Origin: Acidobacteriota bacterium
GTDB taxonomy: Bacteria; Acidobacteriota; Blastocatellia; RBC074
Assembly (NCBI GenBank): GCA_018269055.1
Contig: JAFDVI010000028.1
Location: forward strand, 1-64,000
Direction of reading: 5' to 3'
Length of the DNA: 64,000 bases
Notes under the pieces: model-generated
Database searches by the model: none
The model's input: only the letters and a program-made list of their open reading frames with translations
What the model was told of the DNA's origin: nothing
Position numbers and translations under genes: made by a program
Shown here: positions 35,633 through 44,645 of the stretch, in pieces
Numbering within the stretch: position 1 is the stretch's first letter
Layout of the letters: every line of letters begins with the position of its first letter

Positions 35633-36217
35633 ATGAGTCGGCCTGTTCCGGAAGAAATCACACAACTGTTACTGGCTTGGGGTGGCGGAGACGATGCCGC
35701 GTTGGAAAAACTGATGCCGCTGGTGCACAACGAACTGAAGCGTATGGCCAGGCGGTATATGAACCGCCAGCGAACGGGGCATACGTTGCAAACTACAGCA
35801 TTGGTGAATGAAGCCTATCTGCGGTTGATTGATTCCAGTCGCGTCAATTGGCAAAATCGCGCGCACTTTTTTGCCATTTCGGCGCAATTGATGCGGCGCA
35901 TTCTGGTGGATGCCGCGCGCCAGCGGCAGAATCTGAAACGAGGCGGCGGCGCTCAACCCATCGCCTTGGACGAAGCGGCGGAAGTTTCCGACGAACGCGC
36001 TGCGGAATTGGTTGCGCTGGACGACGCGTTGAAAACTTTGGCCACGCTCAATCCGCGACAGAGTCAGGTTGTGGAACTTCGATACTTCGGCGGATTGAGC
36101 GAAGAAGAAACGGCAGCAGTGTTGAATGTTTCCATTCGCACAGTGCGGCGCGATTGGAACTTGACGCGAAGATGGCTTTACCGCGAATTGAGCAGGAACG
36201 CGAACGATGAGACCTGA
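35633..36217 (+). CDS. ECF-type RNA polymerase sigma factor
   Basis: 194 residues from the ATG at 35633, with GGAGGG upstream; a TTG one codon earlier is ignored. Region 2 is at about 15-90 (LVHNELKRMARRYMNRQR, ALVNEAYLRLID, FFAISAQLMRRILVDAARQ), and region 4 at about 130-190 (LNPRQSQVVELRYFGGLSEE). The SSR pattern matches the acidobacterial and planctomycete ECF subfamily (TIGR02999-like) that sits beside Ser/Thr kinases. No anti-sigma gene is present. The stop overlaps the kinase start by 11 bases, so the two are co-translated and probably form one pathway, with the kinase acting on the sigma factor. Confidence 0.9.
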   Translation: MSRPVPEEITQLLLAWGGGDDAALEKLMPLVHNELKRMARRYMNRQRTGHTLQTTALVNEAYLRLIDSSRVNWQNRAHFFAISAQLMRRILVDAARQRQNLKRGGGAQPIALDEAAEVSDERAAELVALDDALKTLATLNPRQSQVVELRYFGGLSEEETAAVLNVSIRTVRRDWNLTRRWLYRELSRNANDET

Positions 36218-39200
36218 ACGTTGGGAACAAATTGGCAAGCTATATCATGAAGCGATGGAATTGGAGACGAGCGAACGCGAGGCATTTTTGGACGCGGCCT
36301 GCGCTGGTGACAAAGATTTGCGTCACGAGGTGGAGTCTCTATTGTCCGTTGACGACCGTATAAAGGATTTCATCGCTGTGCCGGCTTTTGAAAATGCTGC
36401 GATGCTGTTGACGGAGGAAATATCATCCATTCCAACCGGCAAACATTTCGGTGGATACGAAATTCTGGCATTCATCGGAAAAGGAGGTATGGGTGAAGTT
36501 TATCTTGCACGTGATCCAAGTCTTGAACGCAAAGTCGCGCTGAAATTGTTGCTCACAGATTTTACGCGGGATCAAAATCGGGTAGCGCGTTTTGTTCGAG
36601 AAGCCAAAGCCGTTTCCGCACTCAATCATCCAAATATCATCACGATTCACGAAATTGGCGAAGCCGATGGGCGCCGTTTTCTCGCCACCGAATTTATCGA
36701 AGGGCAGACATTGCGACAGCGAATGTCGGCTGGAAGGCTGCCAGTTTCAGAGGCCGTTGAGACCATCATTCAAATTGCGCAAGCCCTGGATGCTGCGCAT
36801 TTGGCAGGGATTATTCATCGTGACATCAAACCGGAAAATGTCATGGTTCGGCCAGATGGGTTGGTGAAGGTTTTGGATTTCGGTCTGGCCAAATTGACCG
36901 ATCAGTCGGTGACAGATTCCGAATATGAAACGCTGGCAAATGATGTTTCGACGTTTAAGACTGAACCGGGTGTGGTGCTGGGCACTGTGGCCTATATGTC
37001 ACCGGAGCAATTGCGCGGTCAGGAACTGGATGGGCGCAGTGATTTGTTCGGGCTGGGGGTGCTTGGGTACGAAATGATTGCCGGGCGCCGCCCGTTTGTC
37101 GGCTCGTCCAGCAGCCAGTTGATCGTGGCCATTTTGGAACAAGAGCCTCCGTCAATTTCCCAATTCGTACCAGAAGCTTCCGCCATGCTTCAGCGTCTCC
37201 TGAGCAAGGCTTTGAGCAAAACTCTTGAACAGCGGTATCAAACGGCCAGGGAGTTGTTGATTGACCTCAAGCAATTCAGGCAACAACTGGAAAGCGATTC
37301 TTTCCAGTTCGACAGCAAAGCCACGGCACCGCTACCCGCTTCATCCACAGATGATGGCACAGCGGCAATCACCAAAAAAACGGCTGCCGGTTTGTTCAAC
37401 TTTGTTCGTCTCAACCCTCGAACGATTTCGATTGCTCTGGCGGCTTTGACGTTGGCGATTGCGGGCTTTTTTTATTTCTTTCGTGACGCGTCCGGCTTGA
37501 CTGAAAAGGACACGTTGCTGCTCGCAGATTTCGTCAACCAGACAAACGATGACGTGTTTGACACCACGTTGAAACAGGCGCTGGCTGTCCAATTGGAGCA
37601 AACGCCATTTTTGAGCTTTCTTGCCGAAAGTCGAATCCGCGAAACGCTCATGTACATGAAGCGCTCGCCGGACGAGCGTGTGACCAAGGAACTTGCGCGT
37701 GAAATCTGCCAGCGACAGGGCGTCAAAGCCTTTATCATTGGTTCGATTGCACAATTTGACCGGCATTATTCCATCACGCTGGAAACCGTTAACGGTCAAA
37801 GCGGCGAAACCATCACCCGGTCAATGGCCGAAGCCGAAGAGAAGGACAAAGTATTGCGGGCATTGAGCACGGCGGCTACGCAGTTGCGACAACGCATGGG
37901 CGAATCGCTCGCTTCGATTCAAAAGTTCGATGCGCCGATTGAGCAGGCGACAACTTCTTCATTGGAAGCATTCAAGGCGTGGGCGCATGGCGTTGAATTG
38001 GTCAGAAGCCGCAGGAATGGCGCTTTGCCGTTTTACTACCGCGCGAAAGAGCTAGACCCAAACTTTGCACGGGTGTATGTCTCCCTGTCGCTGGCGCATG
38101 GGAATCAGGGAGAGGTGGAAAAGGCCGCAGAGTTCGCGGAAAAGGCGTATGAATTACGCGACCAGGTGACAGAACGTGAGAAGTTCGACATCGTCGCCAA
38201 TTATTACACGATGGCGATGGGCGATTTGCTGAAGGCGATTGAGCAATTGGAATTGTGGAAGCAGACCTATCCGCGTGATTACAGCCCTTTGAGCCGCATG
38301 GCTTCGCTGTACAGACTGGTCGGAGGATTGGAAAAATCGCTGGCGGCTGCGCAAGCAGCCAATCAAATCAATCCTGAAAGTTATGTCCCGTATGTTGCCA
38401 CAGGAACCGCGTTGCTCCAGTCCAATCGGTTTGATGAAGCAGAAACATTCATTCAGCAAACATTGACGCAGCAACTTGGTACCGCGACTTCCCGGCGCGA
38501 CCTGTTTCAAGTAGCACTGGTCAAGGGTGACGGCGCGACCATGCAGCAACAACTTAATTGGGCCGCGCAAAATGCCGAGCCGCATTTGGCGTCTTATTGG
38601 CAAGCGCAGGAAGCATCGTTTGCCGGAAGAATGAAGCAGGCGAAGGAACATTATCGCCAGGCGGCTTTGTTGGCGGAACGCGTTGGGCCGGAACGCGCAG
38701 CAATGTATTCGGAAGAAGCGCTGTTGCGAAGTGCCGTTTGTGGGGATTGCCGGTTGGTCAAAAACGCCAAAGCTATTTCTCCTTCGCTGATCACACAGCA
38801 AGCTCACATGCCAATCGCTGTCAGCCGAGCCTTGTCGCTTGCCTTGTGTGATGAACTCGGCCAGGCACAAATGTTGGCGGATGAGATCGCCAGCGCCAAC
38901 CCGAAATCATTTTTGGCAAATTCAATCTGGTTGCCGGTCATACGGTCGGCGGTGGAGTTGCGCCGATCGAATCCGAGCCAGGCGATTCAGTTGTTGCAGC
39001 CGACGATGGAATACGAACGGTCAGCCAGGTTCTGGCCGACTTATCTGCGCGGCAAAGCCAGATTATTGCAGGGAGCGGGCGCGGAAGCGGTAGCGGAGTT
39101 TCAAAAGATTCTGGACAATCGAGGATGGGATGCCACGTCGCCATTGTGGCCGCTGGCGCAGCTTGGATTGGCACAGGCAAGTTTGCTTGTGGGTGAGGAA

Positions 39201-39314
39201 GCGCGAAGCCGTCAGGCATACCAATCGTTCAAGACGCTATGGAAAGAGAGCGATGCGGATTTACCGATCTTGATTGACGACGGCGGGGAATTACAGCGCA
39301 AGTTTGGGTTTTGA
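36207..39314 (+). CDS. Membrane Ser/Thr protein kinase with periplasmic TPR domain
   Basis: 1035 residues. After ~75 helical residues, the Hanks kinase domain (about 80-350) has GKGGMGEVYLARD, VALKLL, HRDIKPENVM, LDFGLAKL and AYMSPEQLRG. The membrane helix lies at about 400-424 (ISIALAALTLAIAGFFYFF). The extracytoplasmic part begins with the KDTLLLADFVNQTNDDVFD domain common in this kinase type and continues as a long array of TPR-like repeats to the end. It overlaps the sigma factor gene, so it likely senses a periplasmic signal and phosphorylates the sigma factor. Ends 10 bases before a convergent gene. Confidence 0.9.
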   Translation: MRPERWEQIGKLYHEAMELETSEREAFLDAACAGDKDLRHEVESLLSVDDRIKDFIAVPAFENAAMLLTEEISSIPTGKHFGGYEILAFIGKGGMGEVYLARDPSLERKVALKLLLTDFTRDQNRVARFVREAKAVSALNHPNIITIHEIGEADGRRFLATEFIEGQTLRQRMSAGRLPVSEAVETIIQIAQALDAAHLAGIIHRDIKPENVMVRPDGLVKVLDFGLAKLTDQSVTDSEYETLANDVSTFKTEPGVVLGTVAYMSPEQLRGQELDGRSDLFGLGVLGYEMIAGRRPFVGSSSSQLIVAILEQEPPSISQFVPEASAMLQRLLSKALSKTLEQRYQTARELLIDLKQFRQQLESDSFQFDSKATAPLPASSTDDGTAAITKKTAAGLFNFVRLNPRTISIALAALTLAIAGFFYFFRDASGLTEKDTLLLADFVNQTNDDVFDTTLKQALAVQLEQTPFLSFLAESRIRETLMYMKRSPDERVTKELAREICQRQGVKAFIIGSIAQFDRHYSITLETVNGQSGETITRSMAEAEEKDKVLRALSTAATQLRQRMGESLASIQKFDAPIEQATTSSLEAFKAWAHGVELVRSRRNGALPFYYRAKELDPNFARVYVSLSLAHGNQGEVEKAAEFAEKAYELRDQVTEREKFDIVANYYTMAMGDLLKAIEQLELWKQTYPRDYSPLSRMASLYRLVGGLEKSLAAAQAANQINPESYVPYVATGTALLQSNRFDEAETFIQQTLTQQLGTATSRRDLFQVALVKGDGATMQQQLNWAAQNAEPHLASYWQAQEASFAGRMKQAKEHYRQAALLAERVGPERAAMYSEEALLRSAVCGDCRLVKNAKAISPSLITQQAHMPIAVSRALSLALCDELGQAQMLADEIASANPKSFLANSIWLPVIRSAVELRRSNPSQAIQLLQPTMEYERSARFWPTYLRGKARLLQGAGAEAVAEFQKILDNRGWDATSPLWPLAQLGLAQASLLVGEEARSRQAYQSFKTLWKESDADLPILIDDGGELQRKFGF

Positions 39315-39323
39315 AGATTCGTT

Positions 39324-40334
39324 TCAAGGCGTTTTCTTTGGCAGAGTCTGCTTTTTTTCGTCCTCGTCAATCAGCTTGCATTTGTTTTTCAAGTTGAGAA
39401 GTTTGGCTTTAACCGTCCCTGATGAAGTTTTCGCTTCCAGTTTGACGGGAATATGCAAGTTGTCATCGGTCAGCCACATCGTCATTTCCCCCGGACGGGA
39501 AATCAATTTGCCCGGGCCTAAAAGCTTCGGTTCAATTTTGATGGTTTTGATTTTGCCGCAATCGGTTTTCAGTTTTTCGTGTTTTCCAACCGCAATGTCG
39601 AACCAGTAATTGACACCGTCATCATTGACCGGAAATCGGATCAACTGTCCTTCCCTCAGTTTCTGCATCCGTACGAAATAAAACGCCGACAGCAAATCCA
39701 GCATGCCGTCTTCGCGCGCGGCGGATTTTTCCTTGACCGGAGCTTGTTGATTGTTCAGGTCGTTGGCCGTGAAGTTGACCGATTGGGTTCCCAGGTTAAA
39801 CACGGCGGTTTGAGCCTGATGTTTTTTTCCTTCCTTGATTTCCTTGAAGCTCAGCCGGGCGGAAAAATCATGCGGATTGACCAGGGTCTCAAAACGATCC
39901 TTTACGTCGTAGCCGATGATGGCAATCAGCAAGCCTTTGGAAATTGCCGACGCGCGCAGCCGCACAAATTGATCTTCGGGCGCAGGTTTGAATTCAACGT
40001 TCAACCCTGCAATTGCCGGGTCGGCGTTGCCGTTCGTTCCCGCCTGATCGAATTGCGTCGGGCCTAAAAACTCAAAAGTGACGATGCCGACGGTGACATA
40101 CAACGGAAAGCGCGAATAGCGAACTTCGTATTCCAGTTTTTCTCCCGCCGGAATGGGAAACCCGGTTTTGAAATCGCGTCGCAAGGTCGCCAGCGGCAGG
40201 TTCAGTCCCGGTGTCGGAGTCGGCTCAGGCTGGATCGCTACGTCCTGGAAAGCCGAAACATCGGTCAGCGAGCAGATGGAAATCCACACAAAAACAAAGG
40301 ACAACAACCCGACTGTCAGATTCACTCGTTTCAT
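39324..40334 (-). CDS. DUF3108 protein, secreted
   Basis: 336 residues with an N-terminal hydrophobic signal (LTVGLLSFVFVWISI). After a Pro-rich linker, the DUF3108 core starts FPIPAGEKLEYEVRY and includes VKDRFETLVNP and LDLLSAFYFVRMQKLREGQ, with PGEMTMWLTDDNLHIPVKLE near the end. Family members are periplasmic beta-rich proteins of unknown function. It is the last gene of the heptose/LPS-type operon (11 bases after the methyltransferase-like gene), which hints at an envelope role. Confidence 0.82.
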   Translation of the reverse strand: MKRVNLTVGLLSFVFVWISICSLTDVSAFQDVAIQPEPTPTPGLNLPLATLRRDFKTGFPIPAGEKLEYEVRYSRFPLYVTVGIVTFEFLGPTQFDQAGTNGNADPAIAGLNVEFKPAPEDQFVRLRASAISKGLLIAIIGYDVKDRFETLVNPHDFSARLSFKEIKEGKKHQAQTAVFNLGTQSVNFTANDLNNQQAPVKEKSAAREDGMLDLLSAFYFVRMQKLREGQLIRFPVNDDGVNYWFDIAVGKHEKLKTDCGKIKTIKIEPKLLGPGKLISRPGEMTMWLTDDNLHIPVKLEAKTSSGTVKAKLLNLKNKCKLIDEDEKKQTLPKKTP

Positions 40335-40344
40335 TCAAACTCAC

Positions 40345-40923
40345 TCAAAAGGAAAAAACGGTTGCGGCTTTCAGGACAAGGATCGTCAAAACGATGCCCA
40401 GACCAACCAAAGCTCGCCATTCTCTGTGGTGGATGTATTGGCCGAAATCGAAGGAGCGGTTTTGGCCGGATTGGTAAGCAGTCAATCGAGGCAAAAACAA
40501 CGGCACTTCAGCCGACCATCGGGCGTAGGCTTCGCCAAACAGGGTTCGCATGTGCGCAGCTTCGGCTTGCATGACCGGCCAGTAAATCGCCAGAAAGAAA
40601 ACCACCAACCATGTGCCAATCAACCAAACTCCGCCCGCCACCGCGCAGCCCGTAGCCATCACAAAGCTCCCGAAATACAGGGGGTTGCGCGTATGAGCAT
40701 AAGGCCCGCTGACAGCAAGCTCCGCATTTTTTCGCAAATGGCCCGAAGCCCAGCCGCGAATTAACGCGCCAAGCAACGCCAGCGGTGTGCCAACAGCAAG
40801 CGATTGCCAACTCGGACGCGAAAACACGACAAACAGAATCGCCGTCACAAATCCAATCGGCACTCGCAACCGTTGCAGCGAGGCCCGCCAGTTGAAATCC
40901 ATTGTTTGCTGATTCTCGCTCAT
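40345..40923 (-). CDS. Isoprenylcysteine-carboxyl-methyltransferase-like membrane protein
   Basis: 192 residues with four or five membrane helices. The C-terminal catalytic-type block reads [13 protein letters not shown], the SAM-binding signature of the ICMT/phospholipid methyltransferase (PEMT) family, and [11 protein letters not shown] precedes it. Bacterial members methylate unknown small or lipid substrates. It starts at an ATG that overlaps the upstream heptosyltransferase-like stop by 4 bases (ATGA), so it is translationally coupled. Confidence 0.82.
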   Translation of the reverse strand: MSENQQTMDFNWRASLQRLRVPIGFVTAILFVVFSRPSWQSLAVGTPLALLGALIRGWASGHLRKNAELAVSGPYAHTRNPLYFGSFVMATGCAVAGGVWLIGTWLVVFFLAIYWPVMQAEAAHMRTLFGEAYARWSAEVPLFLPRLTAYQSGQNRSFDFGQYIHHREWRALVGLGIVLTILVLKAATVFSF

Positions 40924-42014
40924 AATTTTGTCTGGTGAACCGGAAACCCCCGCTGCCCACTATCTGCAACCTGCAATCGTTTCACAACCGCCTGCCACAC
41001 CTGTTCGACCGGAAGTTTCATGCAGGAAGTATGGCTGCAATAACGACGATAACAATCGGTTCGGCAGTCTAAGTCGAATCGTTCGACGACAAGATCGTTT
41101 GGGGAAAACGGCCCGTTGCGCCGAGCGGAGGTCGGACCGAATAACGCCACAATCGGAGTTCGCGCCGCCGCCGCCAGATGCATTGGCCCCGTGTCGCCAC
41201 CTAAAAACAGTTTTGCCCGTCTGGCCAATGCCCAAAATTGTTTGAGCGTTGAAGCCAGGGGAAACGCCGCGCCGGTTTTACTTTGGGCGACAACCATTTG
41301 CGCCAGCGTCAATTCGCCCGGGCCGTAAGTGATTGCCGAACGAATTCCATAAGCTTCCCACAATCGGTCGGCAATCTGTGCAAACTCTGATGTATGCCAG
41401 AGTTTTGTGGGCCATCCGCCACCCGGATTCAGAATTGCCAATGCCCCCTGATTTCTCTCCCATTGCTCTTGAGCAAACTGCTCATCCGAGGCGTCCAGAT
41501 TGATCGGAAATTCAAATTGCGGCGGAACATCGCAACCCAGGGAAGCGACCAGCCGCAAATTCTTTTTGATGACGTGGTCTTGGTCGTCCGCCCAGACATG
41601 TTCCGTTGTCAGCCAGCGACTTGCCGGTTCGCGCAACGATTCTTTATCAAATCCGACACGGCGCGGAACTCGCGCCAGCCAGCTAACCGCAGCCGATTTC
41701 AATAGTCCCTGGAAGTCCAGCGCCAGGTCAAATTTTGCGTTTCGTAAGGCGGAAAACCCGGCGCGCATTGCGGTTCGCGTTTCTGCGGCTTTCCAGTTTT
41801 TTCGCCATCCGCGCAAATCAAGCTCAATCAACTCATCCAGGTACGGATTTCCGTTCAGCAGTTTTGCCGATCCGCCTCGTTCAACGGCCCACGCCAAATA
41901 CGCTTCGGGCAGGGCGGTTCGCAGCGCCGCCAGCGCAGGCAGCGTGTGAACGACATCGCCAATCGCGCCTAGTCTGACGATCAGGATTTTGTTGGGGATT
42001 GGTTGAGTACCCAT
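40920..42014 (-). CDS. Glycosyltransferase family 9, heptosyltransferase-like
   Basis: 364 residues from the ATG at 42014 ([16 protein letters not shown]); an earlier ATG at 42065 is deeper in the upstream gene. The N-terminal [17 protein letters not shown] block and the C-terminal [26 protein letters not shown] block are GT9 hallmarks of lipopolysaccharide heptosyltransferases, closest in shape to WaaC. It would add ADP-heptose to the LPS core. gmhB lies directly upstream and overlaps by 34 bases, which supports ADP-heptose as the donor. Confidence 0.85.
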   Translation of the reverse strand: MGTQPIPNKILIVRLGAIGDVVHTLPALAALRTALPEAYLAWAVERGGSAKLLNGNPYLDELIELDLRGWRKNWKAAETRTAMRAGFSALRNAKFDLALDFQGLLKSAAVSWLARVPRRVGFDKESLREPASRWLTTEHVWADDQDHVIKKNLRLVASLGCDVPPQFEFPINLDASDEQFAQEQWERNQGALAILNPGGGWPTKLWHTSEFAQIADRLWEAYGIRSAITYGPGELTLAQMVVAQSKTGAAFPLASTLKQFWALARRAKLFLGGDTGPMHLAAAARTPIVALFGPTSARRNGPFSPNDLVVERFDLDCRTDCYRRYCSHTSCMKLPVEQVWQAVVKRLQVADSGQRGFPVHQTKL

Positions 42015-42589
42015 CGAACTGCGTCCAGCAAATTTTCTGCAACGTGATCCGGTTGTTGCGGCCAAACAGCCGCATCGCGTTCAAATTCTTCGCGTCCATA
42101 ACCGGTAAGCACAAGAACGCTGCGTGCACCAACGGCTTGCGCCATTGCCAAATCGCGAAAGCGGTCGCCAATGACCACACTCGCCGATAAATCTATGTTC
42201 AAATCTTTCGCCGCTTGATTGAGCATTCCGGGCTTGGGCTTACGGCAAGTACAGACTTGCCGATAAGGCGCTTCGCCTTCGGTGGGATGATGCGGGCAAT
42301 AATAAATGGCATCAATCTCGGCTCCGGCAAACGACAATTCCGCCTTCATCTGTTCGTGAAGCTGGGACAGAAATTCTTCATTAAACAACCCACGCGCCAC
42401 GCCGGCCTGGCTGGTGACGATAACCGTTAACCATCCGGCTTCATTGATCAACTGCACCGCCTCCGCCGCGAATTTGTACAGGTGAAATTGCGTTGAATCG
42501 CAGACGTATCCCACTTCTTCATTCACTGTCCCATCGCGGTCAAGGAAAACGGCTCGTCGAAGCTGTTGTGTGTCAAAGGAATGTTTCAT
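41981..42589 (-). CDS. gmhB: D-glycero-D-manno-heptose 1,7-bisphosphate phosphatase
   Basis: 202 residues of the HAD-IIIA type. The nucleophile and general acid are Asp17 and Asp19 in [12 protein letters not shown]. The zinc-binding loop with YYCPHHP and [11 protein letters not shown] is typical of GmhB, as are later [15 protein letters not shown] residues. It removes the C7 phosphate in ADP-heptose synthesis for LPS. Head of a four-gene minus-strand operon. The related HisB-N phosphatase lacks this genetic context. Confidence 0.88.
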   Translation of the reverse strand: MKHSFDTQQLRRAVFLDRDGTVNEEVGYVCDSTQFHLYKFAAEAVQLINEAGWLTVIVTSQAGVARGLFNEEFLSQLHEQMKAELSFAGAEIDAIYYCPHHPTEGEAPYRQVCTCRKPKPGMLNQAAKDLNIDLSASVVIGDRFRDLAMAQAVGARSVLVLTGYGREEFERDAAVWPQQPDHVAENLLDAVRWVLNQSPTKS

Positions 42590-43216
42590 CTGAAGGCGGG
42601 CATTTTACCTCGCCAAGCTGCGAGTTGCGAAACGGCTATTCCGCAAAACTGGTTGCCAGTTCGATTTTGACTGAAGAACGTATAGCAACAAGAATGGCGC
42701 TGCCTGATTCAGGTTAGTAGTTGTCCCCATTGATCTAACCCAAATTTCAGCAGCGCCAACCGATGAATTGTCGCAAGTTCACCGGGAAAACGATTCGAAT
42801 ACTGCAACCAGTATTCCATTTTGCTTTTAGTGGATTGAAAGGACTTAGGCGCACAAGAATCTTGCTTTCTGACGCCATTCGTTGCAGCCAGCGTGTCAGG
42901 CAGTCTCTCTCTGTGGCAGCACTTCCTATCTTAATCACCTAACACATTGACAAAAGTTGGATTTGAAGGGGGGAATGAAATTTCACGCTGTAACAAAAAG
43001 TTGCGATGGATGGAATGCTGTGTCACTCTTTGTTGCGGCTGCCACCTTTGTAGTAATCCGGTGACAGACGCTAAGAACGGAGCTTGAGGCTAAAAAGTGA
43101 ATAAGCGCAAGGGTTTGCAAGCAGAAGATGGGCAACGACCTGGTGCCGGATTGTTTGGTTGAAGAGTTGCAGCAAGCGACAGGAATCTCAATGCATTGGT
43201 TCAGGAGAGTTTCCGG
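42590..43216. other. Intergenic region with an inverted repeat and a possible gene remnant
   Basis: About 630 bases upstream of the two-component operon. An inverted repeat has outer arms TGGCGCTG (42695-42702) and CAGCGCCA (42751-42758), with inner GGTTAG/CTAACC. On the minus strand an open frame ends in TGA at 42709, running up to about 42897 with protein-like composition (MEYWLQYSNRFPGELA from 42819), but there is no ribosome site. The rest holds nothing recognisable apart from the promoter expected for the operon at 43217. Confidence 0.4.
42709..42819 (-). pseudogene. Possible remnant of a decayed gene
   Basis: 36 codons from an ATG at 42819 to TGA at 42709-42711, with the same frame open upstream to about 42897 (upstream residues CAPKSFQSTKSK). 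The residues look like real protein but match no family I know. The right arm of the inverted repeat lies inside it. It may be the tail of a gene lost by deletion. Confidence 0.25.
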
Positions 43217-44635
43217 ATGAAAGTACAGGGGAAAGTTTTGATCGTTGACGATGATCCCGAATTCGGGGTCGTCGCGCAAAGTCTGGTCGAAGTGGAGGGG
43301 CTTTCTGCGCAACTGGTTTCCAGCGGCGAGCAGGCTTTGACGATCTGTCACGACCAAGCCTGCGATGTGGTGTTGCTGGATTTGATGTTGGGCGAGATCT
43401 CAGGCCTGGATGTGTTGCGCCAGATTCGTCGTCAAGCGGAAGATTTGCCTGTGATCGTTGTTACAGCCCACGGTTCGATGGAATCTGCCGCCGAAGCCGT
43501 CAAGGCTGAAGCGTTCGATTACATTGGCAAACCCTTTCGTGCAGATGAGCTGATGGCTGCGGTGCGCAGGGCGATTGAATGGCGAAAGCAGCGACACAAG
43601 GATTCCGGCGAGGATCAGCTTAAGGTTCCGGAATCGCCTGCTATCGTCGGACGCAGCCCTGCGATGGTTTCCGTTTACAGAGCGATAGCCCGCGTGGCTT
43701 CGACTGACTCCACGGTATTGATCAGTGGCGAAAGCGGAACCGGCAAGGAACTGGTTGCGCGGGCGCTGCACGACAACAGTCCTCGGTCGAAACGGCCTTT
43801 TATTCCGGTCAACTGCGGCGCATTTACGGAAACCTTGCTGGAATCCGAGCTGTTTGGTCACGTGCGCGGATCGTTTACCGGGGCGATGACCAATCATCGC
43901 GGCATTTTTGAAACGGCCAGCGGCGGAACGATCTTTTTGGATGAGATTTCAGAAACCTCCCCGGCGTTTCAGGTCAAATTGCTGCGCGTGTTGCAGGAAC
44001 AGGAAGTTCGTCCGGTTGGCGCTTCAGAATCGCGCCGCGTGGATGCACGAATCGTTGCCGCCACAAATCATCGCGTGCAGGATTTGTTTTCTTCCAGCGA
44101 TTTTCGCCGCGACCTGCTGTACCGGTTGAGCGTGATCAACATCGAACTGCCGCCGCTACGCGAGCGCAAAGAGGACATTCCATTACTGGTTGAACATTTT
44201 CTACATCGGCTGAATTTCAAGCTCGGAAAAAACATCGTCGTTCCTGCGGAAACGCTGGATTGGCTGTGCCAGTTTGAATGGCTCGGCAATGTACGCGAAC
44301 TGGAAAACGCCGTCGAACGAGCCGTCACGCTGAATCTTGGTGGCCGATTATTGCCCGAAGATTTTCTGCAGTTCACGCCAATTCCGCTCACGCATTCGGA
44401 TACAGAGAAACTGTCCATCGCCAATGTTTCGGAAACCGTTCCCAGTTCGAACTCAGCGTTCTGGGTTTGTGAATTGCCGCAAACGCTGGAAGAAGTCGAA
44501 CGCCAACACATACTGGCGATGCTGCGATTTATGAAAGGCAACAAACTGCGAACTTCGGAATTGTTGGGCATCGGGCGGTATTCGCTTTACAGAAAAGCCG
44601 AACGCCTGGGAATTGATTTGAACCAGGAAGGGTGA
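43217..44635 (+). CDS. NtrC-type sigma-54-dependent response regulator
   Basis: 472 residues from the ATG at 43217 (AGGAG upstream); a TTG at 43196 is in frame but is rejected. The receiver domain (1-120) has VLIVDDDPEF and phospho-acceptor Asp55 (LLDLMLG). The AAA+ domain (about 140-375) has Walker A GESGTGKE, Walker B GGTIFLDEIS and the sigma-54 loop GSFTGA, a variant of GAFTGA. A Fis-type helix-turn-helix ends the protein (GNKLRTSELLGIGRYSLYRK). It should drive sigma-54 promoters. It is the first gene of a four-gene operon with a histidine kinase and a receiver. Confidence 0.93.
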   Translation: MKVQGKVLIVDDDPEFGVVAQSLVEVEGLSAQLVSSGEQALTICHDQACDVVLLDLMLGEISGLDVLRQIRRQAEDLPVIVVTAHGSMESAAEAVKAEAFDYIGKPFRADELMAAVRRAIEWRKQRHKDSGEDQLKVPESPAIVGRSPAMVSVYRAIARVASTDSTVLISGESGTGKELVARALHDNSPRSKRPFIPVNCGAFTETLLESELFGHVRGSFTGAMTNHRGIFETASGGTIFLDEISETSPAFQVKLLRVLQEQEVRPVGASESRRVDARIVAATNHRVQDLFSSSDFRRDLLYRLSVINIELPPLRERKEDIPLLVEHFLHRLNFKLGKNIVVPAETLDWLCQFEWLGNVRELENAVERAVTLNLGGRLLPEDFLQFTPIPLTHSDTEKLSIANVSETVPSSNSAFWVCELPQTLEEVERQHILAMLRFMKGNKLRTSELLGIGRYSLYRKAERLGIDLNQEG

Positions 44636-44645
44636 GATAGGATTG

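Noticed and set aside
42747-42938. 63-codon minus-strand frame
   Set aside because: Overlaps the better remnant frame in another phase; no start signal or recognisable residues.
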